Below are positions 36,365 to 47,092 of a stretch of 64,000 bases of DNA, in pieces; within the stretch, counting starts at the first letter, position 1; every line of letters starts with the position of its first letter. The notes under the pieces were generated by a model, which saw only the letters and a program-made list of their open reading frames with translations, made no database searches and was not told the origin of the DNA. Source of the DNA: Pseudomonas syringae (GTDB lineage Bacteria; Pseudomonadota; Gammaproteobacteria; Pseudomonadales; Pseudomonadaceae); NCBI RefSeq assembly GCF_021606685.1, contig NZ_WKCB01000022.1, forward strand, positions 1 through 64,000. Reading direction: 5' to 3'. Position numbers and translations under genes: made by a program.

Positions 36365-37009
36365 ATGAGAGCTTTTACCCAACACACAGGTCTTGTCGCG
36401 CCGTTGGACCGTGCCAACGTCGACACTGACCAGATCATCCCCAAGCAGTTTTTGAAGTCGATCAAGCGCACCGGTTTCGGCCCGAACCTGTTCGACGAAT
36501 GGCGCTACCTGGACGTGGGCTACGCCTACCAGGACAACTCCAAGCGCCCGTTGAACAAGGACTTCGTGCTCAACGCCGAGCGTTACCAGGGCGCCAGCGT
36601 GTTGCTGGCGCGGGAAAACTTCGGCTGCGGCTCCAGCCGTGAGCACGCACCGTGGGCCCTGGAAGAATACGGCTTTCGCAGCATTATCGCGCCGAGCTAT
36701 GCCGACATCTTCTTCAACAACAGCTTCAAGAACGGCCTGTTGCCGATCATCTTGACCGACGAAGAAGTCGACGAATTGTTCCAGCAGGTGGAAGCCCAAG
36801 AGGGCTACCAACTGACCGTCGACCTGGCCGCGCAAACCGTGACCCGTCCGGACGGCAAGGTGTATCACTTTGAAGTGGACGCCTTCCGTAAGCACTGCCT
36901 GATCAACGGCCTGGATGATATCGGCCTGACCTTGCAGGACGGCGATGCGATTGCAGCATTTGAAGCCAAGCACCGGGCGAGCCAGCCGTGGTTGTTTCGC
37001 GATGCCTGA
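36365..37009 (+). CDS. leuD: 3-isopropylmalate dehydratase small subunit
   Basis: The 214-residue swivel-domain subunit of isopropylmalate isomerase, with [19 protein letters not shown] at the N-terminus and [14 protein letters not shown], the aconitase-type substrate loop. It sits 10 bp after leuC, behind GAGGAATACCCG. A REP pair separates it from the following methyltransferase. Confidence 0.97.
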   Translation: MRAFTQHTGLVAPLDRANVDTDQIIPKQFLKSIKRTGFGPNLFDEWRYLDVGYAYQDNSKRPLNKDFVLNAERYQGASVLLARENFGCGSSREHAPWALEEYGFRSIIAPSYADIFFNNSFKNGLLPIILTDEEVDELFQQVEAQEGYQLTVDLAAQTVTRPDGKVYHFEVDAFRKHCLINGLDDIGLTLQDGDAIAAFEAKHRASQPWLFRDA

Positions 37010-37032
37010 TTTGATGTAAGCAGGGGCGCCGC

Positions 37033-37099
37033 CATCGGGAGCAAGCCCCCTCCCACAGTTGAAATGCGATCAACTGTTGGAGGGGGCTTGCTCCCGATA
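37033..37099. repeat. REP pair (REPIN)
   Basis: Short-spacer inverted pair of CATCGGGAGCAAGCCCCCTCCCACAG type, inside the leuD to leuB gene string. Confidence 0.8.
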
Positions 37100-37139
37100 G
37101 GGCCAGAACAAACACCACAAGGTCCAGTGAGGAACACCC

Positions 37140-37904
37140 ATGACCACCACCGCCCACACCCACGTCGTGCAAAAACAATTCGGCGAGCAAGCCTCGGCCT
37201 ACCTGAGCAGTGCCGTGCACGCCCAAGGCACCGAATTCGCGCTGCTGCAGGCCGAACTGGCCGGACAGGGCAATGCGCGACTGCTGGACCTGGGCTGCGG
37301 TGCCGGGCATGTCAGCTTTCACGTAGCACCACTGGTGAAAGAAGTGGTGGCCTACGACCTGTCCCAGCAGATGCTCGATGTGGTGGCGGCCGCTGCGCAG
37401 GATCGCGGCTTCAGCAACATCAGCACTGTAAACGGCGCGGCCGAACGCCTGCCGTTCGCCGATGGCGAGTTCGACTTCGTGTTCAGCCGCTACTCGGCCC
37501 ACCACTGGAGCGACCTCGGCCTGGCCCTGCGTGAAGTGCGCCGAGTGCTCAAGCCGGGTGGCGTGGCGGCATTCGTTGATGTGTTGTCACCGGGCAGCCC
37601 GTTGTTGGACACTTACCTGCAAACCGTCGAAGTGCTGCGCGACACCAGCCACGTGCGTGATTACTGCGCCGCCGAGTGGATGCAACAGCTCAGCGAGTCC
37701 GGCTTGCATGTGCGCACCAGCAGCCGCCAGCGCCTGCGCCTGGAATACACCTCGTGGGTCGAACGCATGCGCACGCCAGAGGTATTGCGCGCCGCGATCC
37801 TTGAGCTGCAAAAGGCGATGGGCCAGGAAGTGCGCGATTACTACGAAATTCAAGCCGACGGCACCTTCAGCACCGACGTGCTGGTGGTGTTCGCCGAGCG
37901 CTGA
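37140..37904 (+). CDS. SAM-dependent methyltransferase, UbiE-like class I
   Basis: A 254-residue class I methyltransferase. SAM motif I is LLDLGCGAGHVSFH (residues about 50-63), motif II/III are DFVFSRYSAHHW and LKPGGVAAFVDV. It resembles small-molecule methyltransferases of the UbiE/YcgJ group. It lies between leuD and leuB with gaps of 130 and 53 bp. Its substrate is not known and it is not an enzyme of leucine synthesis; a similar gene at this place is common in Pseudomonas. Confidence 0.83.
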   Translation: MTTTAHTHVVQKQFGEQASAYLSSAVHAQGTEFALLQAELAGQGNARLLDLGCGAGHVSFHVAPLVKEVVAYDLSQQMLDVVAAAAQDRGFSNISTVNGAAERLPFADGEFDFVFSRYSAHHWSDLGLALREVRRVLKPGGVAAFVDVLSPGSPLLDTYLQTVEVLRDTSHVRDYCAAEWMQQLSESGLHVRTSSRQRLRLEYTSWVERMRTPEVLRAAILELQKAMGQEVRDYYEIQADGTFSTDVLVVFAER

Positions 37905-37957
37905 TTGATTTTTCCCGACCTGCCCACGGGCGGGTCGCTTGATGAAATGAGGAACGC

Positions 37958-39040
<1,083 letters not shown>

Positions 39041-39104
39041 TCTCTCGGGCCCGCTTGCAGATGTTGCTGCAAGGCGGCCCACTTTTTAACAAGGTGTAGT
39101 TGCG

Positions 39105-40217
39105 ATGAAACGTGTAGGTCTGATCGGTTGGCGCGGTATGGTCGGTTCCGTGCTCATGCAGCGGATGCTGGAAGAGCAGGATTTCGATCTTATTGAGCCG
39201 GTGTTTTTCACCACTTCGAACGTGGGTGGCCAAGGGCCGTCCGTGGGCAAGGATATTGCCCCGCTCAAGGACGCCTACAACATCGAAGAGCTGAAAACCC
39301 TCGATGTGATTCTGACCTGTCAGGGTGGCGACTACACCAGCGAAGTCTTCCCCAAGCTGCGCGAAGCCGGCTGGCAGGGTTACTGGATCGATGCCGCCTC
39401 CAGCCTGCGCATGCAGGACGACGCGGTGATCATCCTCGACCCGGTCAACCGCAAGGTCATCGACCAGCAGCTGGATGCCGGCACCAAGAACTACGTCGGC
39501 GGCAACTGCACCGTCAGCCTGATGCTGATGGGCCTGGGCGGCTTGTTCGAAGCCGGCTTGGTGGAGTGGATGAGCGCGATGACCTATCAGGCGGCCTCCG
39601 GCGCCGGCGCGCAGAACATGCGCGAACTGATCAAGCAGATGGGCGCAACCCACGCCGCCGTGGCCGATCAACTGGCTGACCCGGCCAGCGCGATCCTCGA
39701 CATCGACCGCCGCGTGGCCGAAGCCATGCGCAGCGATGCGTACCCGACCGAGAACTTCGGCGTGCCATTGGCCGGTAGCCTGATCCCGTGGATCGACAAA
39801 GAGCTGCCGAACGGCCAGAGCCGTGAAGAGTGGAAGGCCCAGGCTGAAACCAACAAGATCCTCGGCCGCTTCAAAAGCCCGATCCCGGTCGACGGTATCT
39901 GCGTGCGCATCGGCGCCATGCGTTGCCACAGCCAGGCGCTGACCATCAAGCTCAACAAAGACGTGCCGATCGCTGATATCGAAGGGCTGATCAGCCAGCA
40001 CAACCCATGGGTCAAGCTGGTGCCGAACAACCGCGACATCAGCATGCAGGAGCTGAGCCCGACCAAGGTTACCGGCACCCTGAATGTACCGGTTGGCCGT
40101 CTGCGCAAGCTGAACATGGGCAGTCAGTTCCTCGGTGCGTTCACCGTGGGCGACCAACTGCTGTGGGGCGCGGCCGAGCCGCTGCGTCGCATGTTGCGGA
40201 TCCTGCTCGAGCGTTAA
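39105..40217 (+). CDS. asd: Aspartate-semialdehyde dehydrogenase
   Basis: A 370-residue enzyme that reduces aspartyl phosphate to aspartate semialdehyde, the branch point to lysine, threonine and methionine. NADP site [11 protein letters not shown], catalytic Cys in GGNCTVSLM (near residue 135) and a His in [12 protein letters not shown] are seen. ATG at 39105 behind AACAAGGTG. A strong terminator follows, then a paralogue lacking the Cys. Confidence 0.96.
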   Translation: MKRVGLIGWRGMVGSVLMQRMLEEQDFDLIEPVFFTTSNVGGQGPSVGKDIAPLKDAYNIEELKTLDVILTCQGGDYTSEVFPKLREAGWQGYWIDAASSLRMQDDAVIILDPVNRKVIDQQLDAGTKNYVGGNCTVSLMLMGLGGLFEAGLVEWMSAMTYQAASGAGAQNMRELIKQMGATHAAVADQLADPASAILDIDRRVAEAMRSDAYPTENFGVPLAGSLIPWIDKELPNGQSREEWKAQAETNKILGRFKSPIPVDGICVRIGAMRCHSQALTIKLNKDVPIADIEGLISQHNPWVKLVPNNRDISMQELSPTKVTGTLNVPVGRLRKLNMGSQFLGAFTVGDQLLWGAAEPLRRMLRILLER

Positions 40218-40235
40218 TCGCTGCCGGCAACAAGA

Positions 40236-40268
40236 AACCCGCGCTCTGGTGACAGGCGCGGGTTTTTT
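40236..40268 (+). terminator. Terminator after asd
   Basis: AACCCGCGC / GCGCGGGTT stem with loop TCTGGTGACAG shortened pairing, followed by TTTTTTG, 18 nt past the asd stop. Confidence 0.9.
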
Positions 40269-40285
40269 GTTGCTTTTCAGGGCCT

Positions 40286-40359
40286 CTTCGCGAGCAAGCC
40301 CGCTCCCACATTTGGCTGTGTTCACAAATCAAAATGTGGGAGGGGGTTTGCTCCCGATG
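40286..40359. repeat. REP pair, mixed subtypes
   Basis: Left arm TTCGCGAGCAAGCCCGCTCCCACAT is of the GCGGGC subtype while the right arm ATGTGGGAGGGGGTTTGCTCCCGATGAG is of the GGGGGC subtype. Mixed pairs are less common than the matched ones elsewhere in the window. Confidence 0.8.
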
Positions 40360-40454
40360 AGGCCATCAGCCCCACCACAAACCCCAGGCCAATTGCCTCA
40401 CCCCCAACCACCCGGTAAAGTGCCGCTCCCCCCGCAATGCCCGAGGCAGCCCCC

Positions 40455-41465
40455 ATGACCCAGACCTTTGAAATCGCCGTGATCGGCGCCACCGGCACCG
40501 TTGGTGAAACCCTGGTGCAGATTCTCGAAGAGCTGGCGTTTCCGGTGGGCACCCTGTACCTGCTGGCTGGAAGCAATTCCGCCGGCGCCTCGGTGCCGTT
40601 TCGCGGCAAGAACGTGCGAGTCAAGGAAGTCGATGAGTTCGACTTCAGCAAAGTCCAGCTGGCCTTCTTCGCCGCTGGCCCGGCCGTGACCCTGAGCTTC
40701 GCGCCGCGCGCCACGGCGGCAGGTTGCGCGGTGATCGACTTGTCCGGCGCCTTGCCCGCCGAGCAGGCGCCCCACGTCGTGCCGGAGGCCAATGCACACG
40801 TGCTCGACGGCCTGAAAAAGCCCTTCCAGCTCAGCAGCCCAAGCCCGTCCGCGACCAACCTGGCGGTGGTGCTGGCGCCCTTGCGTGGGGTGCTCGACAT
40901 CCAGCGCGTCAACGTCACCGCCAACCTGGCAGTGTCTGCCCAAGGCCGTGAAGCCGTCAGCGAGTTGGCACGGCAAACCGCAGAGCTGCTGAATGTGCGT
41001 CCGTTGGAGCCACAGTTTTTCGATCGGCAGATGGCCTTCAACCTGCTGGCACAGGTCGGCACGCCAGATGCACAAGGCCACACCGTTCTGGAGAAACGTC
41101 TGATACACGAACTGCGTGCGGTGCTGGAAACTCCTTTGCTGAAAATTTCCGCTACTTGCGTTCAAGCCCCGGTGTTTTTTGGCGATAGCCTGACGGTGTC
41201 GTTGCAATTGGGCCAGCCGGTCGACCTGGCGGCGGTCAATCGTATTCTCGAGGCGGCACCCGGCATCGAACTCGTGGAAGAGGGCGACTACCCAACGGCC
41301 GTGGGCGATGCGGTCGGCCAGGATGTAGTCTATGTTGGGCGGGTGCGCGCGGGTGTGGATGACCCGGCGGAACTAAATCTGTGGCTGACGTCAGATAACG
41401 TACGCAAAGGTGCGGCACTGAATGCGGTGCAACTGGCGCAGTTGTTGATAAAAGGCCTTGCGTAA
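40455..41465 (+). CDS. usg: Aspartate-semialdehyde dehydrogenase paralogue (Usg-like)
   Basis: A 336-residue protein with the Asd fold (AVIGATGTVGETLVQILEE N-terminal nucleotide site and the C-terminal dimerisation domain). At the place of the catalytic Cys (Asd GGNCTV) it reads SPSATNLAVVL, so the Cys is absent and normal catalysis is unlikely. This matches the Usg-type paralogues found between asd and fimV/truA in gamma-proteobacteria, whose function is not known to me. Start at 40455 is behind GAGG; 40437 is possible. Confidence 0.82.
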   Translation: MTQTFEIAVIGATGTVGETLVQILEELAFPVGTLYLLAGSNSAGASVPFRGKNVRVKEVDEFDFSKVQLAFFAAGPAVTLSFAPRATAAGCAVIDLSGALPAEQAPHVVPEANAHVLDGLKKPFQLSSPSPSATNLAVVLAPLRGVLDIQRVNVTANLAVSAQGREAVSELARQTAELLNVRPLEPQFFDRQMAFNLLAQVGTPDAQGHTVLEKRLIHELRAVLETPLLKISATCVQAPVFFGDSLTVSLQLGQPVDLAAVNRILEAAPGIELVEEGDYPTAVGDAVGQDVVYVGRVRAGVDDPAELNLWLTSDNVRKGAALNAVQLAQLLIKGLA

Positions 41466-41625
41466 AAGATACTTGGCGGCAATTTGTAGATTGATTCTAG
41501 CCAGGCGCTATGCTTGGCCCAAGCGGAACAGAAGCGCGTCGGTGACCTATCGGCTCGCCATGCCTTATGGCAGCGGTTACCAACCTTCTCGCAGGCCGGG
41601 GAGTGTTCAGACAAAGGATGAGGCT

Positions 41626-44175
41626 ATGGTTCAAGTTCGCAAACTGGTGTTAGCAATAGCGGCCGCCTCGGCGCTGTCCTCCGGTATGGCGCAGGCGCTG
41701 CAGCTGGGGGAGATGACCCTCAAGTCGAAGTTGAACCAACCGTTGTCGGTGGAAATCGAATTGCTCGATGTCGGTGGCCTCACGGCTGCCGAGATCACGC
41801 CAAGCCTGGCGTCGTCCCAGGCATTTGTGGATGCAGGTGTGGATCGCCAGGCGTTTCTCAACGACCTGACGTTCACGCCGGTGGTCAACCCCAATGGCCG
41901 CAGCGTGGTGCGCGTCACTTCCAGCAAGCCGTTGCCTGATTCCTACGTGCGTTTCCTGTTGCAGGTGCAATGGCCCAATGGCCGCCTGATGCGTGACTAC
42001 AGCGTACTGCTCGACCCGGCCAAGTTTGATCAGCCGGCGTCGGCGCCCGCCGCCAGTGCACCGTCGCCGCGTTTGAGTGCGCCTGCCAGCACAGCGCCTG
42101 CTGTCAGCAAAGCTGCTCAGCACACCACGACCGCTCGGGATACCTTGTGGGAAATTGCTGAAAAAAATCGCAACGGGGCCTCCGTTCAGCAAACGATGCT
42201 GGCGATCCAGGCACTTAATCCTGATGCTTTCATCGACGGCAATATCAACCGCCTCAAAACCGGTCAGGTCCTGCGCCTTCCGGATCGCGTGCAAGCAACC
42301 AGCCTGCCGCAACCCCAGGCGATTGCTGAAGTCTCCGCGCAGAATGCTGCCTGGCGTCAGGGCCGCCGTTCGGCGACCAACCAGGCAGCAGGCAAGCAAC
42401 AACTCGACGCCACCCGGCGCACCCAGGCCGGTAACGCGCCAGCGAGCACCAACGCCAAGGACAACTTGAGCCTGGTGTCGGCCGAAGCGGCGAAGAAGGG
42501 TGGTCAGGGCAAGGCCGGTGACGGTCAGGCGTTGAGCGACAAGCTGGCGATGACCCAGGAAGAGCTGGACACCACTCGCCGGGACAACGCTGAGTTGAAA
42601 AGCCGTGCGGCCGACTTGCAGAGCCAGTTGGATAAGCTGCAAAAGCTGATTCAACTGAAAAACGATCAGTTGGCCCGCCTGCAGGCGGAGAAAGGTGACC
42701 CTGCGGCGCCGGCCACGGCGGCGATGCCTGCTCAATTGGCGGGTGCGCCTGCAAGCAACCCGGCTGCGCCCGAGGCCACGCCGCCTGCCGCAGCCCCGAC
42801 GCCTGAACCGATCAAGCCGGACGCTGCGCCGGCTGCCACCCCGGATAAATTCAACGAGTTGCTGACCAATCCGGTCGTGCTCGGTGTAGTCGGTGGCGCC
42901 GCCGGCCTGCTGGTGCTGCTGCTCCTGCTGTTGTGGGTGCGCCATCGCAACGCCCGTCGCGAGGAAGAAAAACACTTGCGCATGGCCCGCGCCCTGGCAG
43001 AAGAGCCGGTGTTTACCTCCAATATTGATCAGGACCTGCCGCCGGACAGCTTCGAGGGCCTTGAAGTACCGTCGCCGAACGTCAAGCTGGCCGCGGCTCC
43101 CGCGCCGGCACCGGCGCCGGTGGTTGAACCGGCGGTGGTGGTACCGACCGTGGCCTCCGTGCTGGCACCGCTGGCCGTCGCCGTGGCGCCGCAAAACGCC
43201 AACGATGCGCTGGCGCAGGCTCAGTCCCTGGTCGACCGTGGTCACCTGAACCAGGCTGCGGACGTGCTGGAGCAAGCGATCAAGCATGAGCCCAAGCGCA
43301 GCGACCTGCGCTTGAAGCTGATGGAAGTCTACGGCCTGCAAAACGACAAGGACGGCTTTGTCACCCAGGAGCGCCAACTGGTGGCCAATGGTGAAAACCA
43401 CGCCCAGGTCGAGCAACTCAAGAGCCGTTTCCCGGCGATGGCGGTGTTGGCTGCGGGCGTCAGCGCCGCCGTGGCTGCTGCCGCCCTCGACGCTCAGTAC
43501 GTCAAGGATCTGCTGGAAGACAAGCCAGCCGCTGTAGAGCCGGATACCCTCGACACCGATTTCGATTTGAGCCTGGACGACCTGGAAGCGGCTTCACCGG
43601 CCGTGCTGAACGACGATCAGACGACGTTCGAATCGCTTCTGAAAGAACAGACCGCAGCCCAAGCCAACCCGGATTCGGACTTTGACCTGGACTTGCAGCT
43701 GGACGCGCCGGCTTCCACGCCGTCGGACGATGACTTCCTCTCGGGCCTTGAGGATCAGATGAAGGACGTGCCGGCCGTCGAGCCGCCGACCCTCACCCCT
43801 GGGGCGCCGGATGATTTCGATCTGCCGGAGGATTTTGACTTGTCCCTGGCCGATGAGCCTGACGCGACCCCTCAACCTGACGCATTTGCCTCGGAGCTGG
43901 ACGATGTCAACGCCGAGCTGGATCGTTTGTCGCAGAGCCTGGAGCATCCTTCCATCGAGCCTTCCTTCACCGCTGAAGATGCGGCGCTGGGGGATGATGA
44001 GCCGGAGTTCGACTTTTTGTCCGGTACGGATGAAGTCGCCACCAAGCTCGACCTGGCCCAGGCCTACATCGACATGGGCGACGCGGACGGTGCGCGGGAT
44101 ATCCTCTCGGAAGTGCTCACCGAAGGTGACGAGCTGCAGCGCGGCGAAGCCAAGGAAATGCTCGGTCGCATTTGA
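41626..44175 (+). CDS. fimV: FimV/HubP polar landmark protein
   Basis: An 849-residue inner-membrane protein of the FimV/HubP family, needed for type IV pilus assembly, twitching and polar organisation. Seen in order: signal peptide (about residues 1-25, SGMAQA), an N-terminal periplasmic domain, a LysM peptidoglycan-binding motif (around 165-220), a coiled coil (around 300-350), one membrane span (around 418-440), a long acidic region, and the C-terminal FimV TPR domain (TKLDLAQAYIDMGD). Start at 41626 because the upstream 56 residues have no signal-peptide character and AAAGGATGAGG precedes it. Confidence 0.93.
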   Translation: MVQVRKLVLAIAAASALSSGMAQALQLGEMTLKSKLNQPLSVEIELLDVGGLTAAEITPSLASSQAFVDAGVDRQAFLNDLTFTPVVNPNGRSVVRVTSSKPLPDSYVRFLLQVQWPNGRLMRDYSVLLDPAKFDQPASAPAASAPSPRLSAPASTAPAVSKAAQHTTTARDTLWEIAEKNRNGASVQQTMLAIQALNPDAFIDGNINRLKTGQVLRLPDRVQATSLPQPQAIAEVSAQNAAWRQGRRSATNQAAGKQQLDATRRTQAGNAPASTNAKDNLSLVSAEAAKKGGQGKAGDGQALSDKLAMTQEELDTTRRDNAELKSRAADLQSQLDKLQKLIQLKNDQLARLQAEKGDPAAPATAAMPAQLAGAPASNPAAPEATPPAAAPTPEPIKPDAAPAATPDKFNELLTNPVVLGVVGGAAGLLVLLLLLLWVRHRNARREEEKHLRMARALAEEPVFTSNIDQDLPPDSFEGLEVPSPNVKLAAAPAPAPAPVVEPAVVVPTVASVLAPLAVAVAPQNANDALAQAQSLVDRGHLNQAADVLEQAIKHEPKRSDLRLKLMEVYGLQNDKDGFVTQERQLVANGENHAQVEQLKSRFPAMAVLAAGVSAAVAAAALDAQYVKDLLEDKPAAVEPDTLDTDFDLSLDDLEAASPAVLNDDQTTFESLLKEQTAAQANPDSDFDLDLQLDAPASTPSDDDFLSGLEDQMKDVPAVEPPTLTPGAPDDFDLPEDFDLSLADEPDATPQPDAFASELDDVNAELDRLSQSLEHPSIEPSFTAEDAALGDDEPEFDFLSGTDEVATKLDLAQAYIDMGDADGARDILSEVLTEGDELQRGEAKEMLGRI

Positions 44176-44193
44176 CCGGTTACGTCTATCCAC

Positions 44194-44283
44194 TGTGTGA
44201 GGGGGCTTGCTCCCGATAGGGCTAGTCCAGTCATCGATGTATCGACTGGCAAGCCGCGATCGGGAGCAGGCCCCTTTGCACAT
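44194..44283. repeat. REP pair (REPIN)
   Basis: GTGTGAGGGGGCTTGCTCCCGATAG and, inverted, CGATCGGGAGCAGGCCCCTTTGCACA; the right arm has extra changes, so this pair is somewhat decayed. Confidence 0.75.
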
Positions 44284-44405
44284 GTGCAGCGCCTCAATCC
44301 CTAACAAAAGCGCGCGCCACACGGTTGCCGCCTCTATAATGGCCGCCTTTGCGCAACTCATCAGGCTCTCAGTTCTTGGCAAATATAGATAACGCGGCCG
44401 CCGAA

Positions 44406-45230
44406 ATGGCGGCCGCAGGCTTTTACCGCATCGCCCTGGGCGTGGAATACAAAGGTTCGCGCTATCGCGGCTGGCAGCGCCAGGCGTCGGGCGTGCTGAC
44501 GGTGCAGGAAACCCTCGAGAAGGCGTTGTCGAAAGTCGCCGACTCACCGGTGTCGTTGATGTGCGCCGGGCGAACCGACGCCGGCGTGCACGCTTGCGGC
44601 CAAGTGGTGCACTTCGATACCCAGGCCGAGCGCTCGATGAAGGCGTGGGTGATGGGCGCCAATATCAATTTGCCCCATGACGTCAGTGTTAGCTGGGCCA
44701 AGGTCATGCCGGCGCACTTTCATGCGCGCTTCAAGGCCATCGCCCGGCGTTATCGCTACGTGATCTACAACGACCAGATCCGCCCGGCACACCTTAACGA
44801 AGAGATCACCTGGAACCACCGTCCGCTGGACGCCGAACGTATGGCTGAGGCCGCGCAGCATCTGGTCGGCGTGCATGATTTCAGTGCGTTCCGTGCGGGT
44901 CAGTGCCAGGCCAAGTCGCCGATCAAGGAAGTCCACCACCTGCGTGTGACCCGTCACGGCAAGATGATCGTGCTGGATATTCGCGCCGGGGCGTTCCTGC
45001 ACCATATGGTGCGTAATATCGCCGGTGTGCTGATGACCATCGGCACCGGCGAGCGCCCGGTGGAGTGGGCCAGGGAAGTACTCGAAAGCCGGGTGCGGCG
45101 TACGGGCGGGGTGACGGCGCATCCGTTCGGCTTGTACCTGGTGGATGTGGAGTACCGCGACGAGTTCGAGCTGCCCGAGCGTTTCATCGGGCCACACTTC
45201 CTCACAGGTTTCAGCGAACTTGGCGGCTGA
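44406..45230 (+). CDS. truA: tRNA pseudouridine(38-40) synthase
   Basis: A 274-residue TruA enzyme that makes pseudouridine 38-40 in the anticodon arm of tRNA. The catalytic Asp is in AGRTDAGVHA, and the family pattern GVEYKGSRYRGWQRQ is at the N-terminus. The exact start is uncertain: ATG at 44406 (MAAAGFYRI) is taken, while the frame remains open to a TTG at 44349. It follows fimV across a REP pair. Confidence 0.94.
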   Translation: MAAAGFYRIALGVEYKGSRYRGWQRQASGVLTVQETLEKALSKVADSPVSLMCAGRTDAGVHACGQVVHFDTQAERSMKAWVMGANINLPHDVSVSWAKVMPAHFHARFKAIARRYRYVIYNDQIRPAHLNEEITWNHRPLDAERMAEAAQHLVGVHDFSAFRAGQCQAKSPIKEVHHLRVTRHGKMIVLDIRAGAFLHHMVRNIAGVLMTIGTGERPVEWAREVLESRVRRTGGVTAHPFGLYLVDVEYRDEFELPERFIGPHFLTGFSELGG

Positions 45231-45294
45231 CGCCCGGAAAAGCTTTTGTTACCATCCGGGACTTTCTCGGTTCAACCCCTGAGGTTTTCACGAC

Positions 45295-45927
45295 ATGTCA
45301 GCCGTTCGCAGCAAGATTTGCGGCATTACCCGCATAGAAGACGCGTTGGCGGTGGTCGAAGCGGGGGCGGATGCCATCGGTTTGGTGTTTTACAGCAAGA
45401 GCCCGCGAGCGGTTAACGTGTTGCAGGCGCGGGCGATCATCGCCGCCTTGCCGCCGTTTGTGACGACCGTGGGCCTGTTCGTCAATGCCAGCCGCTGCGA
45501 ACTCAACGAAACCCTCGATGCCGTACCGCTGGACATGCTGCAGTTTCACGGCGACGAAACCCCGGACGAATGCGAAAGCTACCAGCGCCCGTATATCAAG
45601 GCGTTGCGGGTCAAGGCCGGTGACGACATTGCTGCTGCCTGCGCCGCTTACACCGGCGCACGCGGGGTACTGCTGGACACCTATGTCGAAGGCGTGCCCG
45701 GCGGTACCGGTGAAGCCTTCGACTGGTCGCTGATACCCGAGGGGCTGAGCAAGCCGATCATCCTGGCCGGTGGGCTCAACCCCGCGAATGTCGCGGCGGC
45801 CATCCAGCAGGTGCGGCCGTATGCGGTGGACGTCAGCGGCGGGGTAGAGCAGAGCAAGGGCATCAAGGATCACGCTAAGATTCGCGCATTCCTGCAGGCG
45901 GTGCGCAACAGCAGCGGCGGGATGTGA
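45295..45927 (+). CDS. trpF: Phosphoribosylanthranilate isomerase
   Basis: A 210-residue TIM-barrel enzyme of tryptophan synthesis. The general base Cys is in [12 protein letters not shown] and the general acid Asp in [14 protein letters not shown]; the phosphate loop is in [11 protein letters not shown] and [15 protein letters not shown]. It stands 64 bp after truA and 244 bp before accD, the usual Pseudomonas arrangement away from other trp genes. Confidence 0.95.
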   Translation: MSAVRSKICGITRIEDALAVVEAGADAIGLVFYSKSPRAVNVLQARAIIAALPPFVTTVGLFVNASRCELNETLDAVPLDMLQFHGDETPDECESYQRPYIKALRVKAGDDIAAACAAYTGARGVLLDTYVEGVPGGTGEAFDWSLIPEGLSKPIILAGGLNPANVAAAIQQVRPYAVDVSGGVEQSKGIKDHAKIRAFLQAVRNSSGGM

Positions 45928-46171
45928 CGGCTGGCAGTCTGCCGCCGTCCATAACTACCACTGTGTAAAACAGCCCGGCGCCGCCTGTGGGTGGACCGGA
46001 AATGAAGTGGCAACCCTGCGCTGGCAGGTTGTCTGGAAGGCTGAGGAGGCATGCGGGAAATGGCTGGTCGAACGTCTGACCCCGTCCTGCACGCTTCATC
46101 GCCACATATGAATTTAGCTCAAGGGCATACGCGGGGCTGAGTTCAAGCCACCGGTACTGGAGAAAGAAAGC

Positions 46172-47092
46172 ATGAGCAACTGGTTAGTAGACAAACTGAT
46201 CCCTTCGATCATGCGTTCCGAGGTGAAGAAAAGCTCGGTTCCTGAAGGTCTGTGGCACAAGTGCCCATCCTGCGACGCGGTGCTGTACCGCCCCGAGCTG
46301 GAAAAGACCCTGGATGTTTGCCCCAAGTGCAACCACCACATGCGTATTGGCGCTCGCGCGCGCATCGACATCTTCCTCGACGCCGATGGCCGTAACGAGC
46401 TGGGCGCAGACCTGGAGCCGGTTGACCGTCTCAAGTTCCGCGACAGCAAGAAGTACAAGGACCGCCTGGTCGGCGCCCAGAAGCAGACCGGCGAGAAAGA
46501 CGCACTGATTTCCGTCAGCGGCAAGCTGCTGGGCATGCCGGTCGTTGTCTCGGCGTTCGAGTTCTCCTTCATGGGCGGCTCCATGGGGGCCATCGTCGGC
46601 GAGCGCTTTGTGCGTGCCGCCAACTACGCCCTGGAAAACCGCTGCCCGATGATCTGCTTCGCCGCCTCTGGCGGTGCGCGTATGCAGGAAGCCCTGATCT
46701 CCCTGATGCAAATGGCCAAGACCTCCGCGGTACTGGCGCGTCTGCGCGAAGAAGGCATCCCGTTCATCTCCGTGCTGACCGACCCGGTCTACGGTGGCGT
46801 TTCCGCCAGCCTGGCGATGCTGGGTGATGTGATCGTCGGCGAGCCAAAAGCCCTGATCGGCTTTGCCGGCCCGCGCGTAATCGAACAGACCGTGCGTGAA
46901 AAGCTGCCTGAAGGTTTCCAGCGCAGCGAGTTCCTGCTGGAGCACGGCGCAATCGACCTGATCATCCCGCGTGGCGAGCTGCGACCGCGCCTGGGTAGCC
47001 TGCTGGCGCAGATGACCGGTCTGCCGACGCCTGTGTACGTCGCGCCTAAAGTCGAGCCGATCGTTGTGCCGCCGGTGCCTGCAAACCTATGA
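46172..47092 (+). CDS. accD: Acetyl-CoA carboxylase carboxyltransferase subunit beta
   Basis: A 306-residue subunit of the carboxyltransferase that forms malonyl-CoA with AccA. The N-terminal four-Cys zinc finger (CPSC ... CPKC, residues about 31-53) and the crotonase-fold motifs ASGGARMQE and [11 protein letters not shown] are present. GAGAAAGAAAG precedes the ATG. Its stop overlaps folC (ATGA). Confidence 0.97.
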   Translation: MSNWLVDKLIPSIMRSEVKKSSVPEGLWHKCPSCDAVLYRPELEKTLDVCPKCNHHMRIGARARIDIFLDADGRNELGADLEPVDRLKFRDSKKYKDRLVGAQKQTGEKDALISVSGKLLGMPVVVSAFEFSFMGGSMGAIVGERFVRAANYALENRCPMICFAASGGARMQEALISLMQMAKTSAVLARLREEGIPFISVLTDPVYGGVSASLAMLGDVIVGEPKALIGFAGPRVIEQTVREKLPEGFQRSEFLLEHGAIDLIIPRGELRPRLGSLLAQMTGLPTPVYVAPKVEPIVVPPVPANL

